From Bin87 sp965203855 (GTDB lineage Bacteria; Chloroflexota; Dehalococcoidia; Lucifugimonadales; UBA3495), in contig CBDBDN010000005.1 in NCBI GenBank assembly GCA_965203855.1, positions 620,001 to 684,000 on the forward strand: a stretch of DNA of 64,000 nucleotides, read 5' to 3'. Below, piece after piece: positions 43,378 through 51,143 of this stretch. The first letter of the stretch is position 1, and the number at the start of each line of letters is the position of its first letter. A program made the translations under genes and the position numbers. The notes beneath the pieces are model-generated. The model was not told the DNA's origin. It worked only from the letters and a program-made list of their open reading frames with translations, and did not search any database.

Positions 43378-43409
43378 GCAGCCGCACTTGTCCAGGTGCG
43401 GCTGCTTTT
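43378..43409 (+). terminator. Rho-independent terminator after the HicAB-like pair
   Basis: GCAGCCGCAC and GTGCGGCTGC form a perfect 10-bp stem with an 8-base loop, followed by TTTT. It begins 13 bases after the stop codon. Confidence 0.9.
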
Positions 43410-43452
43410 CTGTTGACAGAGCAATGCGCCGTTTGTAGCGGTGCTCCGGGGC

Positions 43453-44730
43453 TCACCGCGCGTTGGTCACCGTAACCGGGAGGCTTTCTACGGCGCGGAA
43501 GGTCAGTACCCGGTCGTACTGCACGTCCTCAACGGGGATTTCCAGCTCCAGGCTTTCAAAGCGGTTGGCGAGGTTGCGGAAAATTTCCTGGCCTTCCAAT
43601 CGGGCCAGCGTGGCGCCGAGGCAGTGGTGGATGCCGCTGCCGAAGGCTACGTGCTGGTTGGGGTAGCGCTCAATGTCAAAGTCGTCGGCGCGGTCAAACA
43701 CTTTGGGGTCGCGGTTGGCGCCGGGGATAAACCAGCGCACCCGGTCGTTCTTGCGGATGGCCTGCCCGTTCAGCTCAATGTCGTCCATGGCAATGCGCTG
43801 GATGGAACGCACCGGGGAGTCGTAGCGCAGGCATTCCTCGGTGGCGCGCACCGTCTTGCCCTCCGGGTCGGACTTCAGGATGGCCCACTGGTCAGGGTGC
43901 TGGGTGAAGGCGAGGGTGCCGTTGCAGATGAGGTTGATGGTAGTTTCGTGGCCGGCGGAGAGCAGCAGCATCACGTTGTTGATGGTCATTTCGCGGCTGA
44001 AAACGCCGTCCGCTTCGCCTTGGGCTACTACGGAAATCAGGTCGCCGTAGGACTGCCCGCATTTGATGGCGTCCACGCGTTCCTCGACCAGCGGGGAGAT
44101 GTAATCTTGCAGGTTCTGCACGGCCTGGGAGAGCGGCCCCATCCGATCCGGCCCTTCCCGGTTGAGGAAGCGCAGGTCTTTGGCGAGTTCCCGCAGCTTG
44201 GGGCGGTCGCTGTCGGGGATGCCCAGCATACGGGCGATGACAAGCAGCGGCAGTGGGGTGGCCAGGTCGGCCATGACATCCATTCGGCCTTTGTCGGCGA
44301 CGGCGTCCAGGAGTTCGTCAATTGCGGACTGAACCAGCGGCCGCCACATTTCCATAGACTTGGGCGTAAAGTAGCCGTGCATCACGCGGCGCATATCCAC
44401 GTGGTCGGGGCCGGATATTTCGGAGTTGTAGCGTTTCTGGTCGTGCTGGATGAACCGGGAAACCTGCCACTTTTTGATGAAGTTGTACAACTCCATGTCG
44501 TCCTCATCGATGGGCGGGTTGGGGGCGCGCACATCCCGGGCGTACACGCTGGAGGAGAACGCTTCCGGGTGTCTGGTTACCCAGACCAGATGCTCCCAGG
44601 AGGTAATCATCCAGACTTCGAACTCTGCGTTGTAGTGCACCGGCTGGAATTCCCGCAGCCGGTTGTAGAAGTCGTAGGGCTGGTAGATGGCTTCCGGCGA
44701 GAACGGGTTGTCGTTAAAGGTAGTAACCAT
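43453..44730 (-). CDS. Cytochrome P450 (2)
   Basis: The 425-residue soluble P450 has SAGHETTINLICNG (I-helix), EECLRYDSP (ExxR) and FGSGIHHCLGATLAR (heme loop, Cys ~370). It begins MVTTFNDNPFSPEAIYQPY, the same opening as P450 (3), so the two are close paralogues. GGAGGT lies 7 bases before the ATG, and a strong promoter at 44821-44849 reads into it. No ferredoxin gene is attached, so it likely shares the one at 41.1 kb. Confidence 0.93.
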   Translation of the reverse strand: MVTTFNDNPFSPEAIYQPYDFYNRLREFQPVHYNAEFEVWMITSWEHLVWVTRHPEAFSSSVYARDVRAPNPPIDEDDMELYNFIKKWQVSRFIQHDQKRYNSEISGPDHVDMRRVMHGYFTPKSMEMWRPLVQSAIDELLDAVADKGRMDVMADLATPLPLLVIARMLGIPDSDRPKLRELAKDLRFLNREGPDRMGPLSQAVQNLQDYISPLVEERVDAIKCGQSYGDLISVVAQGEADGVFSREMTINNVMLLLSAGHETTINLICNGTLAFTQHPDQWAILKSDPEGKTVRATEECLRYDSPVRSIQRIAMDDIELNGQAIRKNDRVRWFIPGANRDPKVFDRADDFDIERYPNQHVAFGSGIHHCLGATLARLEGQEIFRNLANRFESLELEIPVEDVQYDRVLTFRAVESLPVTVTNAR

Positions 44731-44820
44731 TGGCAGCGACCTCCTGCTTGCGGCTTGCGGAGCGGGTAACGGGGGCAAGGCCGGCGGCGCCGGCCGGGGG
44801 CGTCGGTTGATGATTGGCCT

Positions 44821-44849
44821 ATTATACGGATTTCGGGGGGCAATGCCAA
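44821..44849 (-). promoter_or_regulatory. Promoter of P450 (2)
   Basis: On the minus strand TTGGCA and TATAAT are 17 bases apart, giving an 80-90 base leader before ATG 44730. Confidence 0.7.
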
Positions 44850-44955
44850 TGGGGTATTTGGAAGCGCTACCACTGGAATCCAGCTGGCAGCGCCCCAATC
44901 ACGTCGCTGACGGGGCGCCGCCGGCGTCAAACCGATCGGTTTGCACCGTCGTATT

Positions 44956-45399
44956 TCATCCTGAACCGTACGGCGCATCAGGGGCGGTGTCGGTTAGGAG
45001 TATTGACAGCATTTTGGCGATAAACTGCGTTGCCAGTCGCCAATCCCGATCCAGGGTGGCGCGCTCCGGCGTTTGGTCGGCATAAGTATGGAGACGATAC
45101 GCAGCGTCCCATAATGGCAGTAGATGCTCGCCCTGGAGTGTGTCCTGCACTATGCGCTTAAGTTGCCGATACTTGGCGCGGGTACTAATTGGGTCGCGGG
45201 AACGGCTGTTGGCTACCGCATTGATTGTCCTTTTGGCCGCCGCGTAAATCAGCTCCGCCGCTCCCTCGATTTCTTGTTCACTGTATAACCGCTCGGCTTG
45301 GGGCCATAAACGGACAGCGGCCCGGTAGTGCTTGCGGGCCGCTGCGTTCCACAACGGGTTTACCTTTGAATTCCGGCAATTGGGGGCAGTAGTGGACAT
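44956..45399 (-). CDS. HEPN-like (PaREP1-type) helical protein
   Basis: The 147-residue all-helical protein AARKHYRAAVRLWPQAERLY with GAAELIYAAAKRTINAVANS resembles the PaREP1/HEPN fold, and is a distant relative of the three copies at 55.3-57 kb. HEPN proteins are often RNases or partners of nucleotidyltransferase antitoxins, but no such partner is adjacent and no clear RX4-6H motif is seen. It lies between two P450 genes on the same strand. Function is unknown. Confidence 0.55.
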   Translation of the reverse strand: MSTTAPNCRNSKVNPLWNAAARKHYRAAVRLWPQAERLYSEQEIEGAAELIYAAAKRTINAVANSRSRDPISTRAKYRQLKRIVQDTLQGEHLLPLWDAAYRLHTYADQTPERATLDRDWRLATQFIAKMLSILLTDTAPDAPYGSG

Positions 45400-45424
45400 T
45401 GTTCAAACCTACTGCATAATAAAT

Positions 45425-45451
45425 CCCCGTCCCGATGTTTTCAGGACGGGG
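45425..45451 (-). terminator. Hairpin downstream of P450 (3)
   Basis: On the minus strand CCCCGTCC and GGACGGGG form a perfect 8-bp stem followed by ATTTATTAT, a weak T-rich tail. It lies 26 bases before the HEPN-like start. Confidence 0.45.
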
Positions 45452-45740
45452 AATGCCCGCTCTTTCCCTGCCCGGTGCAGGGCCGCATCCGCTCCCGGAA
45501 AGGAGCTTACCACCTTGGGGAGCGTGGTGTACCCAGGCTGGCGTCAACAGCCGGCCGGCCGTTGCCCTCTGATGCTGTATGAAATCTATCAGTAAATCAC
45601 CCGTATGTCAAAGCGTTCCGACGGGATGCCATACTATTTGCCGGCGCCGGGCGCTATCCGGCGCCGCAACGCCAAAGTACAGCCGGGGCGGGTTGCGAAC
45701 CCGCCCCGGCCAGTGCGGCGAATCGGCCCGGCTGCCCCCG
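45452..45740. other. Intergenic stretch downstream of P450 (3)
   Basis: Nearly 300 bases with no supported gene. It holds the hairpin at 45682-45710 and GC-rich inverted repeats (CCGGCGCCGGGCGCTATCCG near 45642). Confidence 0.5.
45682..45710 (-). terminator. Strong hairpin after P450 (3)
   Basis: GCCGGGGCGGGTT-GCG-AACCCGCCCCGGC is a 13-bp perfect stem with a 3-base loop, 31 bases after the P450 stop. No T-tract is present, so it may act as an mRNA 3' stabiliser rather than a terminator. Confidence 0.5.
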
Positions 45741-47009
45741 TTACGACAGGTTCACCGGCAGCCTTTCCAGCGTGCGGAAAGTGATGCTGGAAGTGTAGGT
45801 AAGGCCGTCCGGGTCGCAGTCAATGTTGAGGTTGGGGAACCGTTCGGCAATGGCCTTGAACGCTTCCTGCCCTTCCAGCCGCGCCAGGGTAGCGCCCAGG
45901 CAGTGGTGAATGCCGCTGCCGAAAGCGACGTGCGGGTTCGGATAGCGCTCAATGTCAAAGTCGTCGGGACGGTCAAAGACTTCGGGGTCGCGGTTGGCGG
46001 AAGTCATAAACCACCGCATCCGCTCGTCTTTTTGGATGGTCTTGCCGCCCAGTTCCACATCCTCGCCGGCAATGCGGGTGATGGACTTGACCGGGGGGTC
46101 GTAGCGCAGGCATTCCTCGGTGGCGCGAATCATTCGGCCGGCCGGGTCGCTCTTGAACAGATCCCACTGGTCGGGGTGCGTCATAAAGGCGCGGGTGCCG
46201 TTGCAGATGAGGTTGATGGTGGTTTCGTGGCCGGCCAGCAGCAGCAGGATGGCGTTGGCGACAACCTGTTCCTCGTCCATAATGCGGTCGCCGGCGGCGT
46301 TAGTCATCCGGGCGGCGTCGGTCATCCGGTCCAGCAGGTCGCCGTTGGGGTTTTGGAGCCGGTCTTTGACCATAGGCCGCAGGTATTCCTGCAATTCGGT
46401 GATGCCTTCGGTGAGCGGCTGCATCCGGTCGGCGTTGCCGCGCCCGATGAACAGCAGTTTCTCGGCCAGCGAGCGGATGAACTGGCGGTCGTAGGTTTCA
46501 ATGCCCATCATGGCGGCGATGACCAGCAGGGGCAGCGGGGTGGCGTAGTCGCGCATCACATCCATGCTGCCGCGTTCCTCGGCTTCGTCCAGCAGCTGCT
46601 TGATGGCGGATTGCACCAGCGGACGCCACAGCTCCATCGCCTTGGGCGTAAAGTAGCCGTGGATGACCTTTCGCATATCGGTGTGGTCGGGGCCGCCGTG
46701 CACCGATACCTCTTTGCGGTCGTGCTGGATGAACCACTGGCTGAAAAACCGGCGCACATCCTCATACAGGCCCATATCGGACTCGTCAATGGACGGGTAG
46801 GGAGGCAGCGGGTCGCGGTGGAACACTTCGGACGAGAACGCTTCGGGGTGCCGCGTTACCCAGACCAGATCCTTGTACTTGGTAATGACCCAGAGCTTGT
46901 AGGGGTCGTTCCAGTGGACGGGGTCTTCCTCACGCATCCGCCCGAAATAGGAGTAGGGGTCTTTCACCACTTCCGGGGAAAACAGGTTTTCGTTGAAGGT
47001 AGTAACCAT
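45741..47009 (-). CDS. Cytochrome P450 (3)
   Basis: The 422-residue soluble P450 has LAGHETTINLICNG, EECLRYDPP and FGSGIHHCLGATLAR (Cys ~370), and shares MVTTFNENLFSPEVVKDPY with P450 (2). The ATG at 47009 has GGGAGGG upstream; the frame is open further to 47291, but that part belongs to the neighbouring IS remnant. A strong promoter (47091-47119) precedes it. With P450 (1) and (2) it forms a cluster that may hydroxylate the same class of compounds. Confidence 0.93.
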   Translation of the reverse strand: MVTTFNENLFSPEVVKDPYSYFGRMREEDPVHWNDPYKLWVITKYKDLVWVTRHPEAFSSEVFHRDPLPPYPSIDESDMGLYEDVRRFFSQWFIQHDRKEVSVHGGPDHTDMRKVIHGYFTPKAMELWRPLVQSAIKQLLDEAEERGSMDVMRDYATPLPLLVIAAMMGIETYDRQFIRSLAEKLLFIGRGNADRMQPLTEGITELQEYLRPMVKDRLQNPNGDLLDRMTDAARMTNAAGDRIMDEEQVVANAILLLLAGHETTINLICNGTRAFMTHPDQWDLFKSDPAGRMIRATEECLRYDPPVKSITRIAGEDVELGGKTIQKDERMRWFMTSANRDPEVFDRPDDFDIERYPNPHVAFGSGIHHCLGATLARLEGQEAFKAIAERFPNLNIDCDPDGLTYTSSITFRTLERLPVNLS

Positions 47010-47090
47010 AGCGTCCCTCCCGCAAAAATTGCGGCGATTTGCTGCGCCAGCGGCGGCAATGCCGGCGTGATACCGAATAGTTGTAGCATC

Positions 47091-47119
47091 ATTGTAGCAA
47101 CGGGGCAAAGCAAGGTCAA
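47091..47119 (-). promoter_or_regulatory. Promoter of P450 (3)
   Basis: On the minus strand TTGACC and TACAAT are exactly 17 bases apart, about 80 bases upstream of ATG 47009. Confidence 0.75.
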
Positions 47120-47225
47120 TAACGGCAGTTTGCCGATAATAACTGTATCGGAATATCGCAAAACATTGCGCCGGGCGGCGGATTTCGCTGTCGGTCATAG
47201 CTGGCGGTTTGTAAATACCGGGCTG

Positions 47226-48058
47226 GGCATTCTCAACATAAACTGACATTGGGTTTTGCAGGCCAGTCCGCCAGCAGCAAGGCCAGCGCATACACCAGCA
47301 TGACCGCGATATTGGTGTACGCTTTCGTATCCCGCGCTGGCCAGCTCAGCTTGCCCCGCCGCCACGAATGCCAGCCCTCGTCCGGTTCACCGCGCCGTCC
47401 TTGCCTATCTTATGGCAGTCCGGCGGCAGCCAACTCCCGTACACCGGATAAGCGTCTCTGCGGTACAGCTCCGCCTCCGGCAAGCGGGCGTACCGCCGCT
47501 GAAGGGTATTTTCGCTGCGGTCGCCTACCTCAAAGCTGGTGCCTGAGTATTCCGGTATCCGCCCCGCGGCAGCCGTCGGTTTCCTCAACTACCGCCATGC
47601 CAATTCACCCAATCTTGCCACCTGGTACCATGTCTGGCTTGCTGATAAATCCACAGCACAGCATAGGAAATCAACGCCGCCGGCTGCCGCACTCTCCCGG
47701 CGGCGCCGCCGGGAGAGTGCGGCAGCCCTCCTTTTTGACCCACCGGCTTACCGCCGGCGGCTTTACGCCAATAATACGCGCAATGGCGCTCTGGGAGACG
47801 CCCTACCCGTGCAACGCACGGCCTGTTCCTGGTCGGCGGCGCTGGGGCGGGTGCCGGCGGCGCCTTTGGGTGTAATAGCGTTTGCGGTTGCCGCCGCGAT
47901 AGACCTGGCGGCCTTTGGAGGCGCCGTTTTTAGGCATCCAGTTGGGGCCGCATTCCGGGCAGGGGATGCCAGGGCTGTAAGCGCGCGCCATAGCGGAGCC
48001 TCTGTGATGGGGATAATCCGACTATAACCGCATTGCGGCAGATTATGCAAAGAATGCC
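47226..48058 (-). mobile_element. Nearly full-length but dead IS1-like element (copy B)
   Basis: The 833-bp element is bounded by imperfect 22-bp inverted repeats: GGCATTCTCAACATAAACTG at the low end, and GGCATTCTTTGCATAATCTG (minus strand) at the high end. Read on the minus strand from ATG 47991 it encodes IPCPECGPNWMPKNG (InsA zinc finger), GVSQSAIARIIGVKPPAVSR (InsA helix-turn-helix), MAVVEETDG, RSENTLQRRYARLPEAELYR and a C-terminal TKAYTNIAVMLVYALALLLA (InsB). Several frameshifts and stops interrupt it. No clear target duplication was found. It is inverted relative to copy A at 9064. Confidence 0.78.
47682..47727. repeat. Perfect 46-bp palindrome inside IS copy B
   Basis: GGCTGCCGCACTCTCCCGG and so on form two 23-bp arms with no spacer, centred at 47704/47705. 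CTCCTTTTTGACC follows on the plus strand, so it can act as a terminator. It lies in the part of the element absent from copy A. Confidence 0.9.
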
Positions 48059-48217
48059 ATGTCGCCAGGCCCGTTTCGGATGGTGCGGGGCAGTTATCGA
48101 GATCCGCTCAACCCAGCCGTTCAATCGGAAGCACTGCCAGCATAACAACTCCGCTGTCATTCCTAACCTTTGTGTGCTACCATTACTATACAACCGACAG
48201 GAGCGCATCGGACCGAA

Positions 48218-49090
48218 ATGACTACTACCGCGGAAGCTGCCGCCCAGCCCATCCGGGTTTTTCAGGACATCCTGGACATCCTTGCCGGCCATCCGCAAGT
48301 GGCCGATATGATGCGCCAGCACCTGCTCACGCAAGAGCTGCTCAACCTGCCTCAGGTCGTGGCCCAGATCGCCGCGGACCAACAGCATACCAACGAGGTC
48401 GTGGCCCAGCTGTCCGCAGAATTGCAACGCACTAACGAAGCAGTAGAACGTACCAACGAAGCAGTAGCCCGTACTAACGAAGTCCTCGCCCAAGTGCTGG
48501 AAGTCCAGTCCCAGCATACGCAGGACATCGCGGATCTCAAAGCCGGGCAGGCCAGGCTGGAAGCCGGGCAAGCCAAACTGGAAACCGGGCAGGCCAGGCT
48601 GGAAGCCGGGCAAGCCAAGATGGAAACCCGGTTTGCCCGACTGGAAACCGGGCAGGAGAACCTCTCCGCCAAGTTCCTGCCGCTTGACGCCAAAAAGATG
48701 GTTGGCACGATTGCCGGCATATTCAACATCCGCCGCCCGGTATGGCTGGATAACACCGACTTGCTGAACATCGTTGACGAAGCCGGCGATGCGGCCGACG
48801 ACATTCCAGAGAACGAACTCCAGAGCCTCATACGCTCCGACTTGGCGCTCCGCGCGATCGGCAAATCGGACCGCCAAACCCGGTATGTACTCATTGAATG
48901 CAGCGGCTCCATCACCAGAAACGACGTCAGCCGCGCCCGGCGCAACGCTAACCATCTCGCCCGCATCACGGCCTGCGAAACTTACGCTTTGGTAATCGGC
49001 AGACTGCCGCCGGAAAACATCCTCAGGGAAGCCGAAGCCAACGGCGTCCGCTGCCTGCAACCCAGCGAAAAAGTTACCCGCGTCGCATAG
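48218..49090 (+). CDS. Coiled-coil protein with C-terminal PD-(D/E)xK-like domain
   Basis: The 290-residue protein has a helical head, then about 100 residues of heptads: RTNEAVE/RTNEAVA/RTNEVLA followed by six 7-residue units such as AGQARLE, AGQAKLE and TGQARLE. A globular end follows (LDAKKMVGTIAGIF...TRYVLIECSGSITRNDVSRA). The YVLIE strand with flanking acidic residues resembles DUF3782/PD-(D/E)xK-like nucleases found behind coiled coils. The 21-bp DNA repeats keep the frame, so stalk length can vary. GACAGGAGC lies upstream of the ATG. Function is unknown. Confidence 0.72.
   Translation: MTTTAEAAAQPIRVFQDILDILAGHPQVADMMRQHLLTQELLNLPQVVAQIAADQQHTNEVVAQLSAELQRTNEAVERTNEAVARTNEVLAQVLEVQSQHTQDIADLKAGQARLEAGQAKLETGQARLEAGQAKMETRFARLETGQENLSAKFLPLDAKKMVGTIAGIFNIRRPVWLDNTDLLNIVDEAGDAADDIPENELQSLIRSDLALRAIGKSDRQTRYVLIECSGSITRNDVSRARRNANHLARITACETYALVIGRLPPENILREAEANGVRCLQPSEKVTRVA
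48540..48660 (+). repeat. In-frame 21-bp repeats (heptad coiled-coil stalk)
   Basis: About six imperfect copies of a 21-base unit such as GCCGGGCAGGCCAGGCTGGA encode (A/T)GQA(R/K)LE. Confidence 0.85.
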
Positions 49091-49110
49091 ACGCCGCCAT
49101 CATTGGCCGC

Positions 49111-49133
49111 CATTCCGGCAAAAGCCGGAATCC
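49111..49133. repeat. Short palindromic repeat
   Basis: CATTCCGGCAAAAGCCGGAA plus TCC; a single copy of the dispersed palindrome, 20 bases after the preceding stop. Confidence 0.75.
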
Positions 49134-49209
49134 GGTTGCACCGGTAAATCGCTGCGTTTTGCCCAATTCCGCGCGCCGGTTGCGACTGCGGCGGGCGCCG
49201 TCGTATGTC

Positions 49210-49215
49210 TATAAT
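49210..49215 (+). promoter_or_regulatory. -10 box of the TolB-like gene (leaderless)
   Basis: TATAAT ends 8 bases before ATG 49224, so transcription should start at or next to the start codon. No ribosome-binding site is present between them. Confidence 0.5.
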
Positions 49216-49223
49216 AGGCGGTG

Positions 49224-50264
49224 ATGCTGAATTTGTGCCATATCAGGAAGCGTGCGGCGGGGCCAATTTTGCTGGCGCTGGCATTGGCCTTTGCCGGCGC
49301 TGGCTGTTTTGCCGCCAACTGGTTCGGCGGCGGCCCGCCGCTGCTGGCCTATGTGTCCACTGCGGACAACGGCGCCGGGCAAGTATGGGTAATAGATCCG
49401 GACGCGGGGGAAGCGGAACGCGTATCCGGGCGCGGAGATGACGCGCGCTATCCCCGCTGGTCGCCAGAGCAACGGTTTCTGGCTTGGGTAGTCGTTGATG
49501 AACCGGCGTCCCTGCTGATGCTGTACGAAACGGACAATGCGGAAACCGGCGTACTGGCGCGGGATGTGGATCCGGAACAGCCGCCGGTCTGGTCGCCGGA
49601 CGGCAGTATGGTGGCCTATGTATCCGCAGCCGACGGCGAACCCGATATTTATGTGGTTGACCTGGAAAACCGGGAGCCGACCCGGCTGACTTTCAACCCG
49701 GAACGCGAGCGCATCGGCGACTGGTCGCCGGATGGCGGCTGGCTGGTATTCACGGAGGCGGACAACGAAGGGCTGCTGCTGCGTAATCCGGACGGCGTCA
49801 ACCGCATCCGACTGACCGACGACCCGGACTCGGCGCCGGTGTGGTCTCCCAAAGGCGACCGTATCGCTTTCGTGCGGCAGAACGATGCTGACCGGGATGT
49901 GTATGCTCTGAAGTCCAAAGACTGGACCTCCGATATTGAGGAAACGGCGGTTTCCAGCACCGATGCGGATGAATTTGCGCCGTCCTGGTCTGCGGACGGA
50001 CGCCGCATCGCCTTTGTATCCCGTGCGGATGACGGGGACAGCCAGTCCGAAATCTATACCGTGCAGGCGGACGGCGATGACCGGCAGCAGCTGACGCATA
50101 ACAAGGTGGATGACCTGGAACCGGCGTGGTCGGCCGGCGGCGACTGGATTGCTTTCGTTTCATACGCCCACGGCAACGCCGAGATACTGTATATGCAAGG
50201 GAACGGGGAAGGGCAGCAGCGGGTAACCCGGACTGCCACCGCCGACACGCAGCCGGACTGGTGA
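49224..50264 (+). CDS. TolB-like beta-propeller (PD40 repeat) lipoprotein
   Basis: The 346-residue protein starts with a signal sequence ending LALALAFAGAGC, a lipobox-like site for Lgt. It continues with six or seven PD40/WD40-like blades: YPRWSPEQRFLAW, PVWSPDGSMVAYVS, GDWSPDGGWLVF, PVWSPKGDRIAFV, PSWSADGRRIAFVS and PAWSAGGDWIAFVS. Such propellers are periplasmic or surface scaffolds like TolB. The likely transcription start is at the ATG (TATAAT 9 bases before it), so no ribosome-binding site is used. GTG 49221 is the only alternative. Confidence 0.85.
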   Translation: MLNLCHIRKRAAGPILLALALAFAGAGCFAANWFGGGPPLLAYVSTADNGAGQVWVIDPDAGEAERVSGRGDDARYPRWSPEQRFLAWVVVDEPASLLMLYETDNAETGVLARDVDPEQPPVWSPDGSMVAYVSAADGEPDIYVVDLENREPTRLTFNPERERIGDWSPDGGWLVFTEADNEGLLLRNPDGVNRIRLTDDPDSAPVWSPKGDRIAFVRQNDADRDVYALKSKDWTSDIEETAVSSTDADEFAPSWSADGRRIAFVSRADDGDSQSEIYTVQADGDDRQQLTHNKVDDLEPAWSAGGDWIAFVSYAHGNAEILYMQGNGEGQQRVTRTATADTQPDW

Positions 50265-50317
50265 TGCGTCCATAATCTTGGCTCCGGCTTACTATGTTCC
50301 GAGATAGCGGAGAGGCT

Positions 50318-50905
50318 ATGTCAGCATCAAATCCGGGTATCGCTCCGGCGGATGTCGGCCCAATGCTGAGCGGGTTGAGCGCGCCGCTGGCCGCCGTTTC
50401 CACCCGCTGCGGGGATACGGCCAACGCGCAGATTGCGGTGGCGATTACGTCGGCGTCTATCGTGTTGCATCGCCCGCGCATCATCGTGCAGCTTTACCAC
50501 ACCAACTATACCTGCGAACTGGTTGCGGCCAGCGGGGTGCTGGCGGTGAATTTTCTGTCCTCCGAACAGCTGCCGCTAATCTGGCAGCTGGGGATGCGCT
50601 CCGGGCGGGAGGGCGACAAGCTGGCGGATATTCCCCTAGCGGATACCTCTGGCGCAAGCGAGCTTACCGGCAGCCCGATCCTGGCCGGATGTTTCGGCTA
50701 TCTGGACTGCCGGGTAGTCAACGCAATGGACGGCGGCGATATGACGGCGTTTCTGGCCGATGTAGTGTCCGGCGCAACTTGGGGCGCAACGCCGCTGCGC
50801 TGGCGGGAAGCGCGTCCCCGACTGCCGCAGCCCTGGGCCGCGGAATGGGATCGCAAGATAGCCGGGGAGATGGCAATTGCGGAAAGCCGGATGCTGCGGC
50901 CATAG
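50318..50905 (+). CDS. Flavin reductase-like (FMN-binding split barrel) protein
   Basis: The 195-residue protein resembles flavin reductase-like domains: PLAAVSTRCGDTANAQIAVA, PRIIVQLYHTNYTCELVAAS, LAVNFLSSEQ and a late TGSPILAGCFGYLDCRVVNA. Such split barrels bind FMN and deliver reduced flavin to monooxygenases, or act as oxidoreductases. GGAGAGG lies 5 bases before ATG 50318; an 8-codon extension to 50294 is less likely. It could serve flavin-dependent enzymes of the catabolic genes here, but this is inference. Confidence 0.8.
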   Translation: MSASNPGIAPADVGPMLSGLSAPLAAVSTRCGDTANAQIAVAITSASIVLHRPRIIVQLYHTNYTCELVAASGVLAVNFLSSEQLPLIWQLGMRSGREGDKLADIPLADTSGASELTGSPILAGCFGYLDCRVVNAMDGGDMTAFLADVVSGATWGATPLRWREARPRLPQPWAAEWDRKIAGEMAIAESRMLRP

Positions 50906-50950
50906 GGCGGTCACCACTAGGCCATCACTATAGGACGAGGCGCAACTCAT

Positions 50951-51044
50951 CGTCATTCCGGCGAAAGCCGGAATCCAGCATCGTAAGCCGCCATTACGGT
51001 AACGAAACCAACAACCATAGATTCCGGCTTTCGCCGGAATGACG
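50951..51044. repeat. Composite palindromic element A (94 bp, MITE-like)
   Basis: Perfect ~25-bp inverted ends, CGTCATTCCGGCGAAAGCCG and its complement, each itself a palindrome, flank CAGCATCGTAAGCCGCCATT and ACGGTAACGAAACCAACAAC. Its 94-bp length and arrangement equal element B at 58835-58928, differing at scattered bases. Confidence 0.85.
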
Positions 51045-51106
51045 GTTGGGGGCTGCCGGAATTATGGATAAGTGTTGTCAGAATGACGGTTTGGGGCCGC
51101 GGGAAG

Positions 51107-51134
51107 TTGACCGGGTTTTGCGGAGTGGTACAAT
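51107..51134 (+). promoter_or_regulatory. Promoter of the CinA-like fusion gene (leaderless)
   Basis: TTGACC and TACAAT are 16 bases apart, and the -10 ends 9 bases before ATG 51144. Transcription should begin about 3 bases from the start codon. Confidence 0.7.
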
Positions 51135-51143
51135 CATCCGGCT

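Noticed and set aside
45579..47246. 555-codon plus-strand frame over P450 (3)
   Set aside because: Antisense shadow; the minus strand has all P450 motifs.
45741..47291. Longer start for P450 (3) at 47291
   Set aside because: The extra ~94 codons read through a promoter and into the IS end; a good ribosome-binding site lies at 47009.
47226..48058. Target-site duplication flanking IS copy B
   Set aside because: Flanks (CGGGCTG and ATGTCGCC) do not match; later mutation or rearrangement may have erased it.
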